Origin: Bacteroidales bacterium UBA6207
GTDB lineage: Bacteria; Bacteroidota; Bacteroidia; Bacteroidales; F082
DNA: 25,742 bases
Assembly (NCBI GenBank): GCA_002421995.1
Contig: DISP01000134.1
Location: forward strand, 1 to 25,742
Direction: 5' to 3'
Under the pieces are notes generated by a model. The model saw nothing but the letters and a program-made list of their open reading frames with translations. It did not search any database and was not told the DNA's origin. Below, in pieces: positions 15,475-23,419 of the stretch (positions within the stretch are counted from its first letter, which is position 1; every line of letters starts with the position of its first letter). Both the position numbers and the translations under genes were made by a program.

Positions 15475-15744
15475 ATGGCAAAAGAGTCAATGAAAGCGCG
15501 CGAGCGTAAAAGACAAAAAATGGTTGAGAAATTCGCCGCCAAACGTGCCGCCTTAAAAGAAGCAGGTGACTTCGAAGCACTGCAGCGCATTCCAAAAAAT
15601 GCCTCACCTGTTCGCTTGCACAATCGTTGCCAGCTTACTGGCCGCCCAAAAGGCTATATGAGACAGTTTGGTATTTCCCGTATCAATTTCAGGGAAATGG
15701 CACTCAAAGGATTAATTCCAGGTGTTAAAAAAGCAAGTTGGTAA
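15475..15744 (+). CDS. rpsN: 30S ribosomal protein S14 (zinc-free form)
   Basis: S14 is a 30S head protein needed late in assembly. This is the long 89-residue form: MAKESMKARERKRQKMVEKFA, then PVRLHNRCQLTGRPKGYMRQFGISRINFREMALKGLIPGVKKASW. It has one cysteine only (Cys52), so the four-Cys zinc ribbon of the short form is absent and it should not need zinc. It begins 3 nt after rplE. Confidence 0.97.
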   Translation: MAKESMKARERKRQKMVEKFAAKRAALKEAGDFEALQRIPKNASPVRLHNRCQLTGRPKGYMRQFGISRINFREMALKGLIPGVKKASW

Positions 15745-15764
15745 ATTAAATACACAACATAAGA

Positions 15765-16163
15765 ATGAATACGGATCCTATTGCAGATTATTTGACCAGA
15801 CTCAGAAACGGAGTCATGGCTAAACATAGGGTGGTTGAAGTGCCTTCATCCAACGTGAAAAAGGCAATCACCAAAATTCTTTTTGAAAAAGGATATATCC
15901 TCAACTACAAATTTGAAGAGGACGAAAAACAAGGCAATATCAAAATTGCCTTGAAATATCATCCTGCTACCAAGATGCCCGCTATGACACGGTTAGAACG
16001 TGTTTCACGCCCGGGTCTCAGAAAATACGTTCATGCCGATAACTTACCACGCGTACTCAACGGCCTCGGTATTGCCATCATTTCTACCTCTAATGGTATC
16101 ATGACTGACAAGGAAGCCCGCAGACTCAATGTAGGTGGCGAAGTTTTGTGTTACATTAGCTAA
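15765..16163 (+). CDS. rpsH: 30S ribosomal protein S8
   Basis: S8 organises the central domain of 16S rRNA; in E. coli it also represses the spc operon by binding the rplE mRNA region. The 132 residues have the typical start DPIADYLTRLRNGVMAKHRVVEVPSSNVKKAI and the end GIAIISTSNGIMTDKEARRLNVGGEVLCYIS. I did not identify an S8-type binding helix at the rplX-rplE junction, but I could not search for it systematically. Confidence 0.98.
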   Translation: MNTDPIADYLTRLRNGVMAKHRVVEVPSSNVKKAITKILFEKGYILNYKFEEDEKQGNIKIALKYHPATKMPAMTRLERVSRPGLRKYVHADNLPRVLNGLGIAIISTSNGIMTDKEARRLNVGGEVLCYIS

Positions 16164-16166
16164 AAT

Positions 16167-16172
16167 AAGGAG
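16167..16172 (+). promoter_or_regulatory. rplF: Shine-Dalgarno-like box before rplF
   Basis: AAGGAG lies 9 nt before the rplF ATG, between genes and outside coding sequence. It is the clearest Shine-Dalgarno match in the cluster; the other gene starts sit in A-rich sequence with weak or no match, as expected for Bacteroidota. It supports the start at 16182. Confidence 0.55.
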
Positions 16173-16181
16173 ATTTAATTC

Positions 16182-16742
16182 ATGTCAAGAATAGGAAAAC
16201 TTCCCATTAACCTTCCGGCCGGTGTGCAGGTGAGCGTCTCTGACGACAAAATTGTCACCGTTAAAGGTAAGCTGGGTGAATTAAAGCAGCAGATAGATGA
16301 TTCTGTTAACCTGAAAATCGAGAACAACGAGGTGATTCTTGAAAGAGTTTCTGACGAAAAAGACCCACGCTCAAAACATGGGTTGTATCGCGCTCTGATC
16401 AATAATATGGTTGTTGGCGTGTCTGAAGGTTTCAATACCGTTCAGGAGCTGGTAGGTGTTGGTTACAAAGCCGATGCAAAAGGTCAGATTTTGGAACTCG
16501 CTTTGGGATTTTCGCACAACGTGTTTTTCGAAATCCCGGACGAAATTAAAATCGAAACAGTGACCGAGAGAGGTAAAAACCCTATCATCAAAATGTCAAG
16601 TATTGATAAACAATTACTTGGCCAGGTTGCTGCTAAAATTCGCTCCATGCGTAAACCAGAACCATACAAAGGTAAAGGTATCAGGTTCCAAAACGAAGTA
16701 CTAAGACGTAAGGCAGGAAAAACTGCAGGTAAAGGTAAATAA
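16182..16742 (+). CDS. rplF: 50S ribosomal protein L6
   Basis: L6 lies near the sarcin-ricin loop and the factor-binding site. The 186 residues begin MSRIGKLPINLPAGVQV and end with the signature KIRSMRKPEPYKGKGIRF followed by a basic tail. Two repeated alpha/beta domains are expected and the length fits. It is preceded by a real Shine-Dalgarno-like box, unlike its neighbours, and followed by a 42-nt gap. Confidence 0.98.
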   Translation: MSRIGKLPINLPAGVQVSVSDDKIVTVKGKLGELKQQIDDSVNLKIENNEVILERVSDEKDPRSKHGLYRALINNMVVGVSEGFNTVQELVGVGYKADAKGQILELALGFSHNVFFEIPDEIKIETVTERGKNPIIKMSSIDKQLLGQVAAKIRSMRKPEPYKGKGIRFQNEVLRRKAGKTAGKGK

Positions 16743-16784
16743 TCATTGAATCATGCCTGTCAAAAGGCGTAAAAAGCAGAAACA

Positions 16785-17147
16785 ATGTCTATCAGTTCGA
16801 AAAAGAGTTTAAGAAGAATAAGCATTAAAAAACGCATCAGGGGTATCGTTAAAGGCACGGCCGAACGCCCAAGAATGACCGTTTTTAGAAGCAATAAACA
16901 GATATACGCACAACTTATCGACGATGCAGCCGGCAAAACACTTGTTGCAGCATCATCAGTCGAAAAAGGTATTGAAGGACAAAAAGTAACCAAGATTGAA
17001 CAGGCAAAGCTTGTTGGTAACCTTGTAGCTGAAAAAGCAAAGGCCGCCGGCATCGAAAGCGTTGTTTTCGACCGCAATGGCTACTTGTATCACGGAAGAG
17101 TTAAATCGTTGGCAGAAGCTGCACGCGAAGGAGGATTAAAATTCTAA
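16785..17147 (+). CDS. rplR: 50S ribosomal protein L18
   Basis: L18 binds 5S rRNA with L5 in the central protuberance. The 120 residues show RISIKKRIRGIVKGTAERPRMTVFRSNKQIYAQLIDDAAGKTLVAASS and end with VVFDRNGYLYHGRVKSLAEAAREGGLKF, both family hallmarks. An upstream ATG at 16753 is in another frame and yields only a 19-residue basic peptide, so 16785 is the start. Confidence 0.98.
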   Translation: MSISSKKSLRRISIKKRIRGIVKGTAERPRMTVFRSNKQIYAQLIDDAAGKTLVAASSVEKGIEGQKVTKIEQAKLVGNLVAEKAKAAGIESVVFDRNGYLYHGRVKSLAEAAREGGLKF

Positions 17148-17152
17148 GAAAA

Positions 17153-17671
17153 ATGTCAGAAGTAAACGTAAAAAGAGTAAAATCCAGCGAAATCGAGTTT
17201 AAAGATCGTTTGGTTAGTATCCAGCGCGTTACCAAAGTAACCAAAGGGGGACGTACCTTCAGCTTCTCTGCGATTGTTGTGGTTGGAAACGAAAATGGTG
17301 TTGTTGGTTATGGTCTTGGTAAAGCCAAGGAAGTGACAGCAGCTATCGCCAAAGGTGTGGACGATGCAAAAAAGAACCTTATTAAGGTACCTGTGCGCAA
17401 AGGAACCATTCCTCATGAACAATATGGAAAGTATAGCGGAGCCCTGGTTTTTCTTAAGCCTGCTTCACATGGTACTGGTGTAATTGCCGGTGGTGCTATG
17501 CGCGCTGTATTGGAAAGTGTTGGTGTACATGACGTTTTGGCAAAATCAAAAGGCTCATCAAACCCGCACTCTGTGGTAAAAGCAACTTTTGATGCCTTAT
17601 CAAAAATGCGCGACGCATACACTGTTTCACAAGTACGCGGAGTAGAACTCGATACAGTATTCAACGGTTAA
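17153..17671 (+). CDS. rpsE: 30S ribosomal protein S5
   Basis: S5 sits at the mRNA entry channel and influences decoding accuracy. The 172 residues have the double-stranded-RNA-binding-like N-terminal domain (RVTKVTKGGRTFSFSAIVVVGNENGVVGYGLGKAKEV) and the C-terminal domain (GTGVIAGGAMRAVLESVGVHDVLAKSKGSSNPHSVVKATFDAL). It begins 5 nt after rplR. Confidence 0.98.
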   Translation: MSEVNVKRVKSSEIEFKDRLVSIQRVTKVTKGGRTFSFSAIVVVGNENGVVGYGLGKAKEVTAAIAKGVDDAKKNLIKVPVRKGTIPHEQYGKYSGALVFLKPASHGTGVIAGGAMRAVLESVGVHDVLAKSKGSSNPHSVVKATFDALSKMRDAYTVSQVRGVELDTVFNG

Positions 17672-17683
17672 ACGCAATCAGCT

Positions 17684-17863
17684 ATGAGTAAAGTAAGATT
17701 AACACAGGTTAAGAGTGGTATCGGAAGACCAAAACGTCAGAAAGATACACTTACTGCATTGGGTTTTAAAAGACTCAACCAAACAATCGAGGTTGAACTC
17801 AACCCAGCGATTGCAGGTATGGTGAATGCAGTTAAGCATTTGCTTAAAATTGAAGAATTATAA
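17684..17863 (+). CDS. rpmD: 50S ribosomal protein L30
   Basis: This short gene encodes 59 residues (start MSKVRLTQVKSGIGRPKRQK, end VKHLLKIEEL). The pattern TQVKSGIGRPKRQKDTLTALGFKRLNQTIE is the L30 signature, and the place between rpsE and rplO is the conserved one. L30 is a small peripheral 50S protein that not all bacteria keep. It begins 12 nt after rpsE and ends 31 nt before rplO. Confidence 0.96.
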   Translation: MSKVRLTQVKSGIGRPKRQKDTLTALGFKRLNQTIEVELNPAIAGMVNAVKHLLKIEEL

Positions 17864-17894
17864 GAATTTAGTAATCAAGCTAAAATAGATTAAA

Positions 17895-18341
17895 ATGGAT
17901 CTTAGTAATCTAAAACCTGCCAAAGGATCGGTTAAACGGGAAAAACGTATTGGTCGTGGCCAGGGATCAGGTCATGGTGGCACCTCAACACGTGGTCACA
18001 AAGGAGCTGGTCAAAGGTCAGGAACCTCCAAGAAGATGGGCTTTGAAGGTGGTCAGATGCCGCTTGTCCGTCGCGTCCCAAAATTTGGTTTCAAGAACAT
18101 CAATCGCAAAGAATACAGAGCTATCAACCTTTCAACCATTCAGGCCCTGGTTGATGAACACAATCTCACTGCTATAACTTTTGATACCTTCGTTCAATAT
18201 GGTTTGGTATCGAAAAATGAGCAAGTGAAAATTCTTGCGAAAGGCGAACTCAAAGCCAAAGTGGAAGTTCAAGCCCATGGTTTCTCAGCTGCTGCAGCGA
18301 GTGCCATTGAGGCTGCTGGTGGTAACGTAGTTAAAATGTGA
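17895..18341 (+). CDS. rplO: 50S ribosomal protein L15
   Basis: L15 is a late 50S assembly protein. The 148 residues begin MDLSNLKPAKGSVKREKRIGRGQGSGHGGTSTRGHKGAGQRSG, the long Gly/Arg-rich N-terminal arm that threads through 23S rRNA, then GFEGGQMPLVRRVPKFGFKN and a globular domain ending in IEAAGGNVVKM. It ends 4 nt before secY. Confidence 0.98.
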   Translation: MDLSNLKPAKGSVKREKRIGRGQGSGHGGTSTRGHKGAGQRSGTSKKMGFEGGQMPLVRRVPKFGFKNINRKEYRAINLSTIQALVDEHNLTAITFDTFVQYGLVSKNEQVKILAKGELKAKVEVQAHGFSAAAASAIEAAGGNVVKM

Positions 18342-18345
18342 TTGA

Positions 18346-19707
18346 ATGAAGCGGTTCATAGAAACTTTACGTAACATCTACAAAATTGAGGAATTACGTA
18401 ACCGTATTTTTTATACGCTGATCATCATCCTCATCTACCGTCTGGGTTCGTATATTGTATTGCCTGGTGTTGACCCAAATATGCTTGCACAGCTAAAATC
18501 GCAAAGTGGAACGGGACTTTTGGGCTTACTTAACATGTTTTCCGGAGGTGCATTTTCCAATGCTTCGATTTTTGCACTTGGAATCATGCCATATATCTCT
18601 GCATCAATCGTAATTCAGCTGTTGGGAATGGCAATTCCTTACTTCCAGCGACTTCAGCGTGAAGGAGAAAGTGGCCGCAGAAAAATCAATCAGATTACGC
18701 GTTATCTGACAGTTGCAATTGTTGCTTTACAGGCTCCGGGTTACATCGCTAACCTGATTTCACAGCTTCCTAACGAAGCCATTGCGCCTTTTGATCCGGC
18801 AATTACACATCCTTCAGCATTTTTCTGGGTTTCAAATACGATTATCCTGATTGCCGGAACTTTGTTCGTAATGTGGATGGGAGAACGAATCACCGATAAA
18901 GGTATTGGTAACGGTATCTCACTCATCATCATGATCGGTATCATTGCCCGTTTGCCATTTGCCTTGTTCTCAGAGTTTATCTCACGTATGGAACAAAAAG
19001 GTGGTGGTCTGGTGTTTTTTGTAGTTGAACTTGCTGTACTTGTAATAGTTATCCTTTTAACAATTTTACTTGTACAGGGCACGAGAAGAGTACCCGTACA
19101 ATACGCTAAACGAATTGTTGGAAACCGTCAATATGGTGGAGTAAGACAATACATTCCTATCAAAGTCAATGCTGCCGGCGTTATGCCAATCATTTTCGCT
19201 CAGGCAATCATGTTCCTTCCTGTAACACTTGTGGGATTCACATCTTCCGAAAGCCTTACCGGAGTTGCTGCTGCATTTACAAATATTAATGGTCTATGGT
19301 ACAATATGGTGTTTTTCATTCTGATTGTACTGTTTACATATTTCTATACTGCCATCACAATCAATCCAAACCAAATGGCTGAGGATATGAAGAAAAATGG
19401 TGGTTTTATTCCCGGCGTGAAACCTGGCAAGAAAACAGCTGAGTATATGGACAACATTCTTTCCAGAATCACATTGCCCGGTTCTATTTTCCTTGCTTTT
19501 GTAGCCATCATGCCTGCACTTGTTGGACAAATGGGTGTTAGTCATGCTTTTGCTACATTTTATGGTGGAACTTCGCTCTTGATTCTTGTTGGAGTTGCAT
19601 TGGATACACTTCAGCAGATTGAAAGCTACCTGTTAATGCGTCATTATGATGGTTTAACCAAGTCTGGCAGAATTAAAGGCCGCGGCCCTGCCATGAATAT
19701 GGGTTAA
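18346..19707 (+). CDS. secY: Protein translocase channel subunit SecY
   Basis: SecY is the inner-membrane channel through which SecA and ribosomes export unfolded proteins, working with SecE and SecG. The 453 residues show the ten-helix pattern. The first membrane helix (about 20-40) is followed by the plug region LLGLLNMFSGGAFSNASIFALGIMPYISASIVIQLL, and PVQYAKRIVGNRQYGGVRQYIPIKVNAAGVMPIIFAQ marks the conserved cytosolic loop and helix 7 region. The C-terminus LLMRHYDGLTKSGRIKGRG is a typical SecY end. It starts 4 nt after rplO, so it shares the ribosomal mRNA. No adk follows, unlike many Firmicutes. Confidence 0.98.
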   Translation: MKRFIETLRNIYKIEELRNRIFYTLIIILIYRLGSYIVLPGVDPNMLAQLKSQSGTGLLGLLNMFSGGAFSNASIFALGIMPYISASIVIQLLGMAIPYFQRLQREGESGRRKINQITRYLTVAIVALQAPGYIANLISQLPNEAIAPFDPAITHPSAFFWVSNTIILIAGTLFVMWMGERITDKGIGNGISLIIMIGIIARLPFALFSEFISRMEQKGGGLVFFVVELAVLVIVILLTILLVQGTRRVPVQYAKRIVGNRQYGGVRQYIPIKVNAAGVMPIIFAQAIMFLPVTLVGFTSSESLTGVAAAFTNINGLWYNMVFFILIVLFTYFYTAITINPNQMAEDMKKNGGFIPGVKPGKKTAEYMDNILSRITLPGSIFLAFVAIMPALVGQMGVSHAFATFYGGTSLLILVGVALDTLQQIESYLLMRHYDGLTKSGRIKGRGPAMNMG

Positions 19708-19720
19708 CAAAATAACTGAA

Positions 19721-20503
19721 ATGATCTATTTCAAAACAGACGAAGAGATAGAATTTCAACGTGAAAGTTCTTTGCTTGTTGGTAAAACATTAGCTGAAGT
19801 TGCCCGTCATCTGAAGCCCGGTGTTCAAACGGTTTTTCTTGATAAAATAGCTGAACAGTTTATCAGAGATCATCAGGCTATACCAGGCTTTAAAGGTTAT
19901 GGCGGATTTCCGGGAACACTGTGTATCTCAATTAATGAACAAATTGTTCATGGAATTCCAGGCCAACGGGAGATTAAAGATGGAGATGTGGTTTCGATTG
20001 ATTGCGGTGTGTTAAAAAATGGATTTTATGGTGATTCTGCCTATACTTTTACAGTTGGGGAAGTGTCAGAAGAAATCAGGTTTTTACTCGAACGCACCAA
20101 AGAAGCCTTGTACCTGGGTATTGAGCAGGCAGTGGATGGAAATCGAATAGGTGACATTGGATTTGCAATCCAGTCCCATGTTGAGAATTTTGGGTATGGT
20201 GTTGTCCGCGAACTAGTCGGACACGGTGTTGGCAAAAAATTGCATGAAAAGCCCGAAGTTCCTAATTATGGCAAACGCGGCAATGGTGTGAAGCTACGTT
20301 CTGGTATGGTTATTGCTATCGAGCCGATGGTTAACCTTGGAACAAGGGCAATCGTTCAGGAAAAGGACGGATGGACAATCCGAACTGCCGACCGAAAACC
20401 TTCGGCACACTTTGAGCATACGTTAGCCGTTAAGGCAGGTAATGCAGATGTTTTATCAAGTTTTGAAGAGATTGAATCGGTACTTAATAATATGAATGTT
20501 TAG
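19721..20503 (+). CDS. map: Methionine aminopeptidase, type I
   Basis: This enzyme removes the initiator methionine from new proteins. The 260 residues have the pita-bread fold motifs and the full set of five metal ligands: Asp94 (VSIDCG), Asp105 (YGDSA), His168 (VGHGVG), Glu201 (AIEPM) and Glu232 (FEHT). His78 (IVHGIP) is the conserved substrate-contact histidine. No N-terminal zinc-finger extension is present, so it is the short bacterial type. It lies 13 nt after secY and 5 nt before infA. Confidence 0.97.
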   Translation: MIYFKTDEEIEFQRESSLLVGKTLAEVARHLKPGVQTVFLDKIAEQFIRDHQAIPGFKGYGGFPGTLCISINEQIVHGIPGQREIKDGDVVSIDCGVLKNGFYGDSAYTFTVGEVSEEIRFLLERTKEALYLGIEQAVDGNRIGDIGFAIQSHVENFGYGVVRELVGHGVGKKLHEKPEVPNYGKRGNGVKLRSGMVIAIEPMVNLGTRAIVQEKDGWTIRTADRKPSAHFEHTLAVKAGNADVLSSFEEIESVLNNMNV

Positions 20504-20508
20504 AATTT

Positions 20509-20727
20509 ATGGCAAAGCAGTTGTCAATTGAACAAGACGGAACAGTAATCGAATCATTGGGAAATGCAATGTTTCGGGTTGAACTGGAAAACGGTCATAC
20601 TTTGATTGCCCATATTTCGGGCAAGATGCGTATGCACTATATCAAGATACTTCCCGGAGATAAAGTTAAACTCGAATTGTCACCCTATGATTTATCAAAA
20701 GGCCGCATAACATTCAGATATAAATAA
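20509..20727 (+). CDS. infA: Translation initiation factor IF-1
   Basis: IF-1 blocks the A site during initiation. The 72 residues form one S1-type OB fold: MAKQLSIEQDGTVIESLGNAMFRVELENGHTLIAHISGKMRMHYIKILPGDKVKLELSPYDLSKGRITFRYK. It begins 5 nt after map and is followed by the longest gap in the cluster (55 nt) before rpmJ. Confidence 0.98.
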   Translation: MAKQLSIEQDGTVIESLGNAMFRVELENGHTLIAHISGKMRMHYIKILPGDKVKLELSPYDLSKGRITFRYK

Positions 20728-20782
20728 CAGAGAATCATTAACGCTGGAATTCCCTTCGAGGTATTCAAAAAATAAAACTAAA

Positions 20783-20899
20783 ATGAAAGTAAGAGCATCC
20801 ATTAAAAAAAGATCTGATGACTGTAAGATCGTCCGCCGCAAAGGCAGATTGTATGTGATCAACAAAAAGAACCCGAAGTTCAAACAAAGACAAGGATAA
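20783..20899 (+). CDS. rpmJ: 50S ribosomal protein L36 (zinc-free form)
   Basis: This 38-residue gene begins MKVRASIKKRSDDCKIVRRK and ends NPKFKQRQG, the L36 pattern. The zinc ligands of classic L36 (Cys11, Cys14, Cys27, His33) are Ser11, Cys14, Asn27 and Phe33, so zinc binding is lost. This is the form I know from Bacteroidota. Its position between infA and rpsM is the standard one. Confidence 0.96.
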   Translation: MKVRASIKKRSDDCKIVRRKGRLYVINKKNPKFKQRQG

Positions 20900-20924
20900 G
20901 CTTCAAAATTAAAATAATTAAACT

Positions 20925-21302
20925 ATGGCTAGGATCGCTGGTGTAGATATCCCAAACAATAAAAGGGGTGAAATAGCACTTACCTATATCTACGGTATTG
21001 GTAGAAGTGCCTCAAAAAAAATACTTGCAGAAGCAGGCGTTGACGTCAACAAAAAAGTGCAGGATTGGAATGATGATGAACAGAACAACATCCGTACTGT
21101 CATCGCCGCCGGTTACAAGGTTGAAGGTGAACTTAGAAGTGAAACACAGATAAATATCAAGCGCTTAATGGATATTGGTTGTTACCGCGGTATTCGTCAT
21201 CGTTTAGGACTTCCCTTGCGTGGACAAAGTACCAAAAACAACGCCCGTACCAGAAAAGGCCGCAAGAAAACTGTTGCTAACAAGAAGAAAGCTACCAAGT
21301 AG
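20925..21302 (+). CDS. rpsM: 30S ribosomal protein S13
   Basis: S13 forms intersubunit bridges in the 30S head and contacts P-site tRNA with its tail. The 125 residues show MARIAGVDIPNNKRGEIALTYIYGIGRSASKKIL and CYRGIRHRLGLPLRGQSTKNNARTRKGRKK with a lysine-rich end. It lies 25 nt after rpmJ. In E. coli, S4 binds the mRNA around this start; no such structure was recognised here. Confidence 0.98.
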   Translation: MARIAGVDIPNNKRGEIALTYIYGIGRSASKKILAEAGVDVNKKVQDWNDDEQNNIRTVIAAGYKVEGELRSETQINIKRLMDIGCYRGIRHRLGLPLRGQSTKNNARTRKGRKKTVANKKKATK

Positions 21303-21343
21303 CATTCGGATCATATTAAACTGTTTAGAAATTAACTAACATT

Positions 21344-21733
21344 ATGGCAAAAACTACAAGAGTAGTAAAGAAGCGTGTTGTTAAGGTTGAAGCTACAGGA
21401 AAAGCCTATATCAAAGCCTCCTTTAACAACATCATCATCTCTCTTACCAACAACAGCGGCCAGGTCATCTCCTGGGCTTCTGCTGGTAAAATGGGATTCA
21501 GGGGTTCAAAGAAAAACACTCCTTATGCTGCCCAGATGGCTGCTGAAGAATGTACCAAAACTGCGTACGATCTTGGATTAAGAAAAGTAAAGGTCTATGT
21601 TAAAGGACCAGGTGCAGGACGCGAATCTGCCATCCGTTCCATCCACTCATCAGGCGTTGAGGTGACCGAAATCAACGACGTTACACCATTGCCACACAAT
21701 GGATGTCGTCCACCCAAAAGAAGAAGAGTGTAA
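21344..21733 (+). CDS. rpsK: 30S ribosomal protein S11
   Basis: S11 sits on the 30S platform near the exit-site mRNA. The 129 residues contain KAYIKASFNNIIISLTNNSGQVISWASAGKMGFRGSKKNTPYAAQMAAEEC and the highly conserved end VTPLPHNGCRPPKRRRV, whose Asn-Gly is the isoaspartate site in E. coli. The N-terminus is a basic KTTRVVKKRVVKVE. It lies 41 nt after rpsM. Confidence 0.98.
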   Translation: MAKTTRVVKKRVVKVEATGKAYIKASFNNIIISLTNNSGQVISWASAGKMGFRGSKKNTPYAAQMAAEECTKTAYDLGLRKVKVYVKGPGAGRESAIRSIHSSGVEVTEINDVTPLPHNGCRPPKRRRV

Positions 21734-21763
21734 CAGAACTGTCTAACAAAAAAAATTATTATT

Positions 21764-22369
21764 ATGGCAAGGTACATTGGTCCCAAATCAAAAATAGCCA
21801 GAAAATTCGGTGAACCGATTTTTGGCCCCGATCGTTCTTTCGAGAAGAAAAATTACCCTCCCGGACAGCATGGCAGTTCCAAACGCAGAAAAAAACAATC
21901 TGAGTATGGTGTTCAGCTGCAGGAAAAACAAAAAGCAAAATACACCTACGGCATCCTTGAACGTCAGTTCAGAATTCTGTTTGACAGAGCAGTACATAAA
22001 AAAGGAATCACCGGTGAAGTGCTTTTGCAATTGATCGAATCGCGTCTTGATAACGTGGTTTACCGTCTTGGAATTTCTCCATCACGCAGCGGAGCACGTC
22101 AGCTTGTTGGCCACCGTCACATAACCGTCAATGGTAGCGTTGTTAATATCCCTTCCTACCTTGTTAAAGAAGGTGACATCGTAGCAGTGCGCGAACGCTC
22201 GAAGAGCCTTGAAGTTATCGCCAATTCTTTGCAGGGACATGCCAATAGATTTCCTTGGCTGGAATGGGATAGCGAAAAGTTTGCCGGAAAGTTCGTGAGT
22301 TATCCAAACAGGGAGGATATTCCTGAGACAATCAAGGAACAGCTCATCGTCGAGTTGTATTCAAAATAA
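21764..22369 (+). CDS. rpsD: 30S ribosomal protein S4
   Basis: S4 is a primary 16S binder and part of the mRNA entry helicase; in E. coli it controls the alpha operon. The 201 residues start MARYIGPKSKIARKFGEPIFG, and the S4 RNA-binding domain (VVYRLGISPSRSGARQLVGHRHITVNGSVVNIPSYLVKEGDIVAV) covers about residues 95-145. It has no cysteines, so the N-terminal zinc site of some S4 proteins is absent. The gap to rpoA is 52 nt. Confidence 0.98.
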   Translation: MARYIGPKSKIARKFGEPIFGPDRSFEKKNYPPGQHGSSKRRKKQSEYGVQLQEKQKAKYTYGILERQFRILFDRAVHKKGITGEVLLQLIESRLDNVVYRLGISPSRSGARQLVGHRHITVNGSVVNIPSYLVKEGDIVAVRERSKSLEVIANSLQGHANRFPWLEWDSEKFAGKFVSYPNREDIPETIKEQLIVELYSK

Positions 22370-22421
22370 GCTTTGATTAATAACCCGATAGCATTTATCT
22401 ATCTAACACTCAAACAAAAGT

Positions 22422-23414
22422 ATGGCAATATTAGCGTTTCAAAAACCCGAAAAGGTAATTCTGGTCGAAGCAGACAATTATAAAGGTGTCTTTGAATTCA
22501 GACCACTTGAGCCTGGTTTCGGCATAACAATAGGTAATTCGCTTCGCCGGATTTTGCTTTCTTCTTTAGAAGGTTTTGCAATCACATCTGTTAAGATTGA
22601 AGGCGTTTTACATGAGTTCTCTGCTATCGAAGGTGTTGTCGAAGACGTTGCAGAAATTGTCCTGAATCTTAAAAAGATTCGTTTCAAACAGCAAATTGCT
22701 TCGGAAACATCCGAAAGAGTAAACATCGTTATTGGCGATCAGGAACAATTCAAGGCAGGTGATATTAACAAATTTCTTTCTGTTTTTCAGGTACTCAACA
22801 GCGACCAGGTGATCTGTAACATGGATCCTTCTGTGAAGCTCAGCCTCGAAATAACGATCAATAAAGGAAGAGGTTATGTTCCGGCCGAGGAAAACAAAGT
22901 TGCTAATCCACCAATTGGCACCATTGCTATTGATTCGATTCATACCCCAATAAAAAATGTTACCTACCATATCGAGAATTTCCGTGTTGAGCAAAAAACC
23001 GACTACGAAAAACTGCTGATTGAAGTAACAACTGACGGATCAGTACACCCAAAGGATGCCCTCAAAGAAGCAGCAAAAATTCTCATCATGCACTTCATGC
23101 TTTTCTCCGACGAGAAAATCACTGTTGATACGGAAGAGAAATCTGTGACCGAAGAGTTCGATGAAAATTCATTGCACATCAGACAGCTTCTTAAAACAAA
23201 GCTTGTTGATATGGATCTATCAGTTCGTGCACTTAACTGCCTGAAAGCAGCAGATGTTGAAGCACTTGGCGATTTGGTTGCTTTTAACAAAAATGACTTG
23301 CTGAAGTTCCGTAATTTTGGCAAGAAATCTCTCACCGAACTAGAAGAGCTGGTGAAAAGCAAAGGATTAGAGTTCGGCATGAATATTAGTAAGTACAAAT
23401 TAGATAAGGAATAA
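22422..23414 (+). CDS. rpoA: DNA-directed RNA polymerase subunit alpha
   Basis: The alpha dimer scaffolds RNA polymerase and its C-terminal domain binds UP elements and activators. The 330 residues hold the N-terminal domain (about 15-230: FEFRPLEPGFGITIGNSLRRILLSSLEGFAITSVKIEGVLHEFS), a linker, and the C-terminal helix-hairpin-helix domain (about 250-325: LVDMDLSVRALNCLKAADVEALGDLVAFNKNDLLKFRNFGKKSLTELEELV). The arginine in SVRALNCLK matches the DNA-contacting residue known from E. coli. AT-rich DNA before the probable rRNA promoter at 25616 would be a natural target. It ends 5 nt before rplQ. Confidence 0.98.
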   Translation: MAILAFQKPEKVILVEADNYKGVFEFRPLEPGFGITIGNSLRRILLSSLEGFAITSVKIEGVLHEFSAIEGVVEDVAEIVLNLKKIRFKQQIASETSERVNIVIGDQEQFKAGDINKFLSVFQVLNSDQVICNMDPSVKLSLEITINKGRGYVPAEENKVANPPIGTIAIDSIHTPIKNVTYHIENFRVEQKTDYEKLLIEVTTDGSVHPKDALKEAAKILIMHFMLFSDEKITVDTEEKSVTEEFDENSLHIRQLLKTKLVDMDLSVRALNCLKAADVEALGDLVAFNKNDLLKFRNFGKKSLTELEELVKSKGLEFGMNISKYKLDKE

Positions 23415-23419
23415 CCGGA

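Noticed and set aside
16753..16812. A 19-residue very basic open frame (ATG 16753) in the rplF-rplR gap
   Set aside because: It overlaps the rplR start in another frame, is very short, and its basic composition follows from A-rich sequence. The L18 start at 16785 fits the family.
17127..17133. AAGGAGG before rpsE as its ribosome binding site
   Set aside because: It is 19 nt from the rpsE ATG, too far, and it encodes the conserved EGGLKF end of L18.
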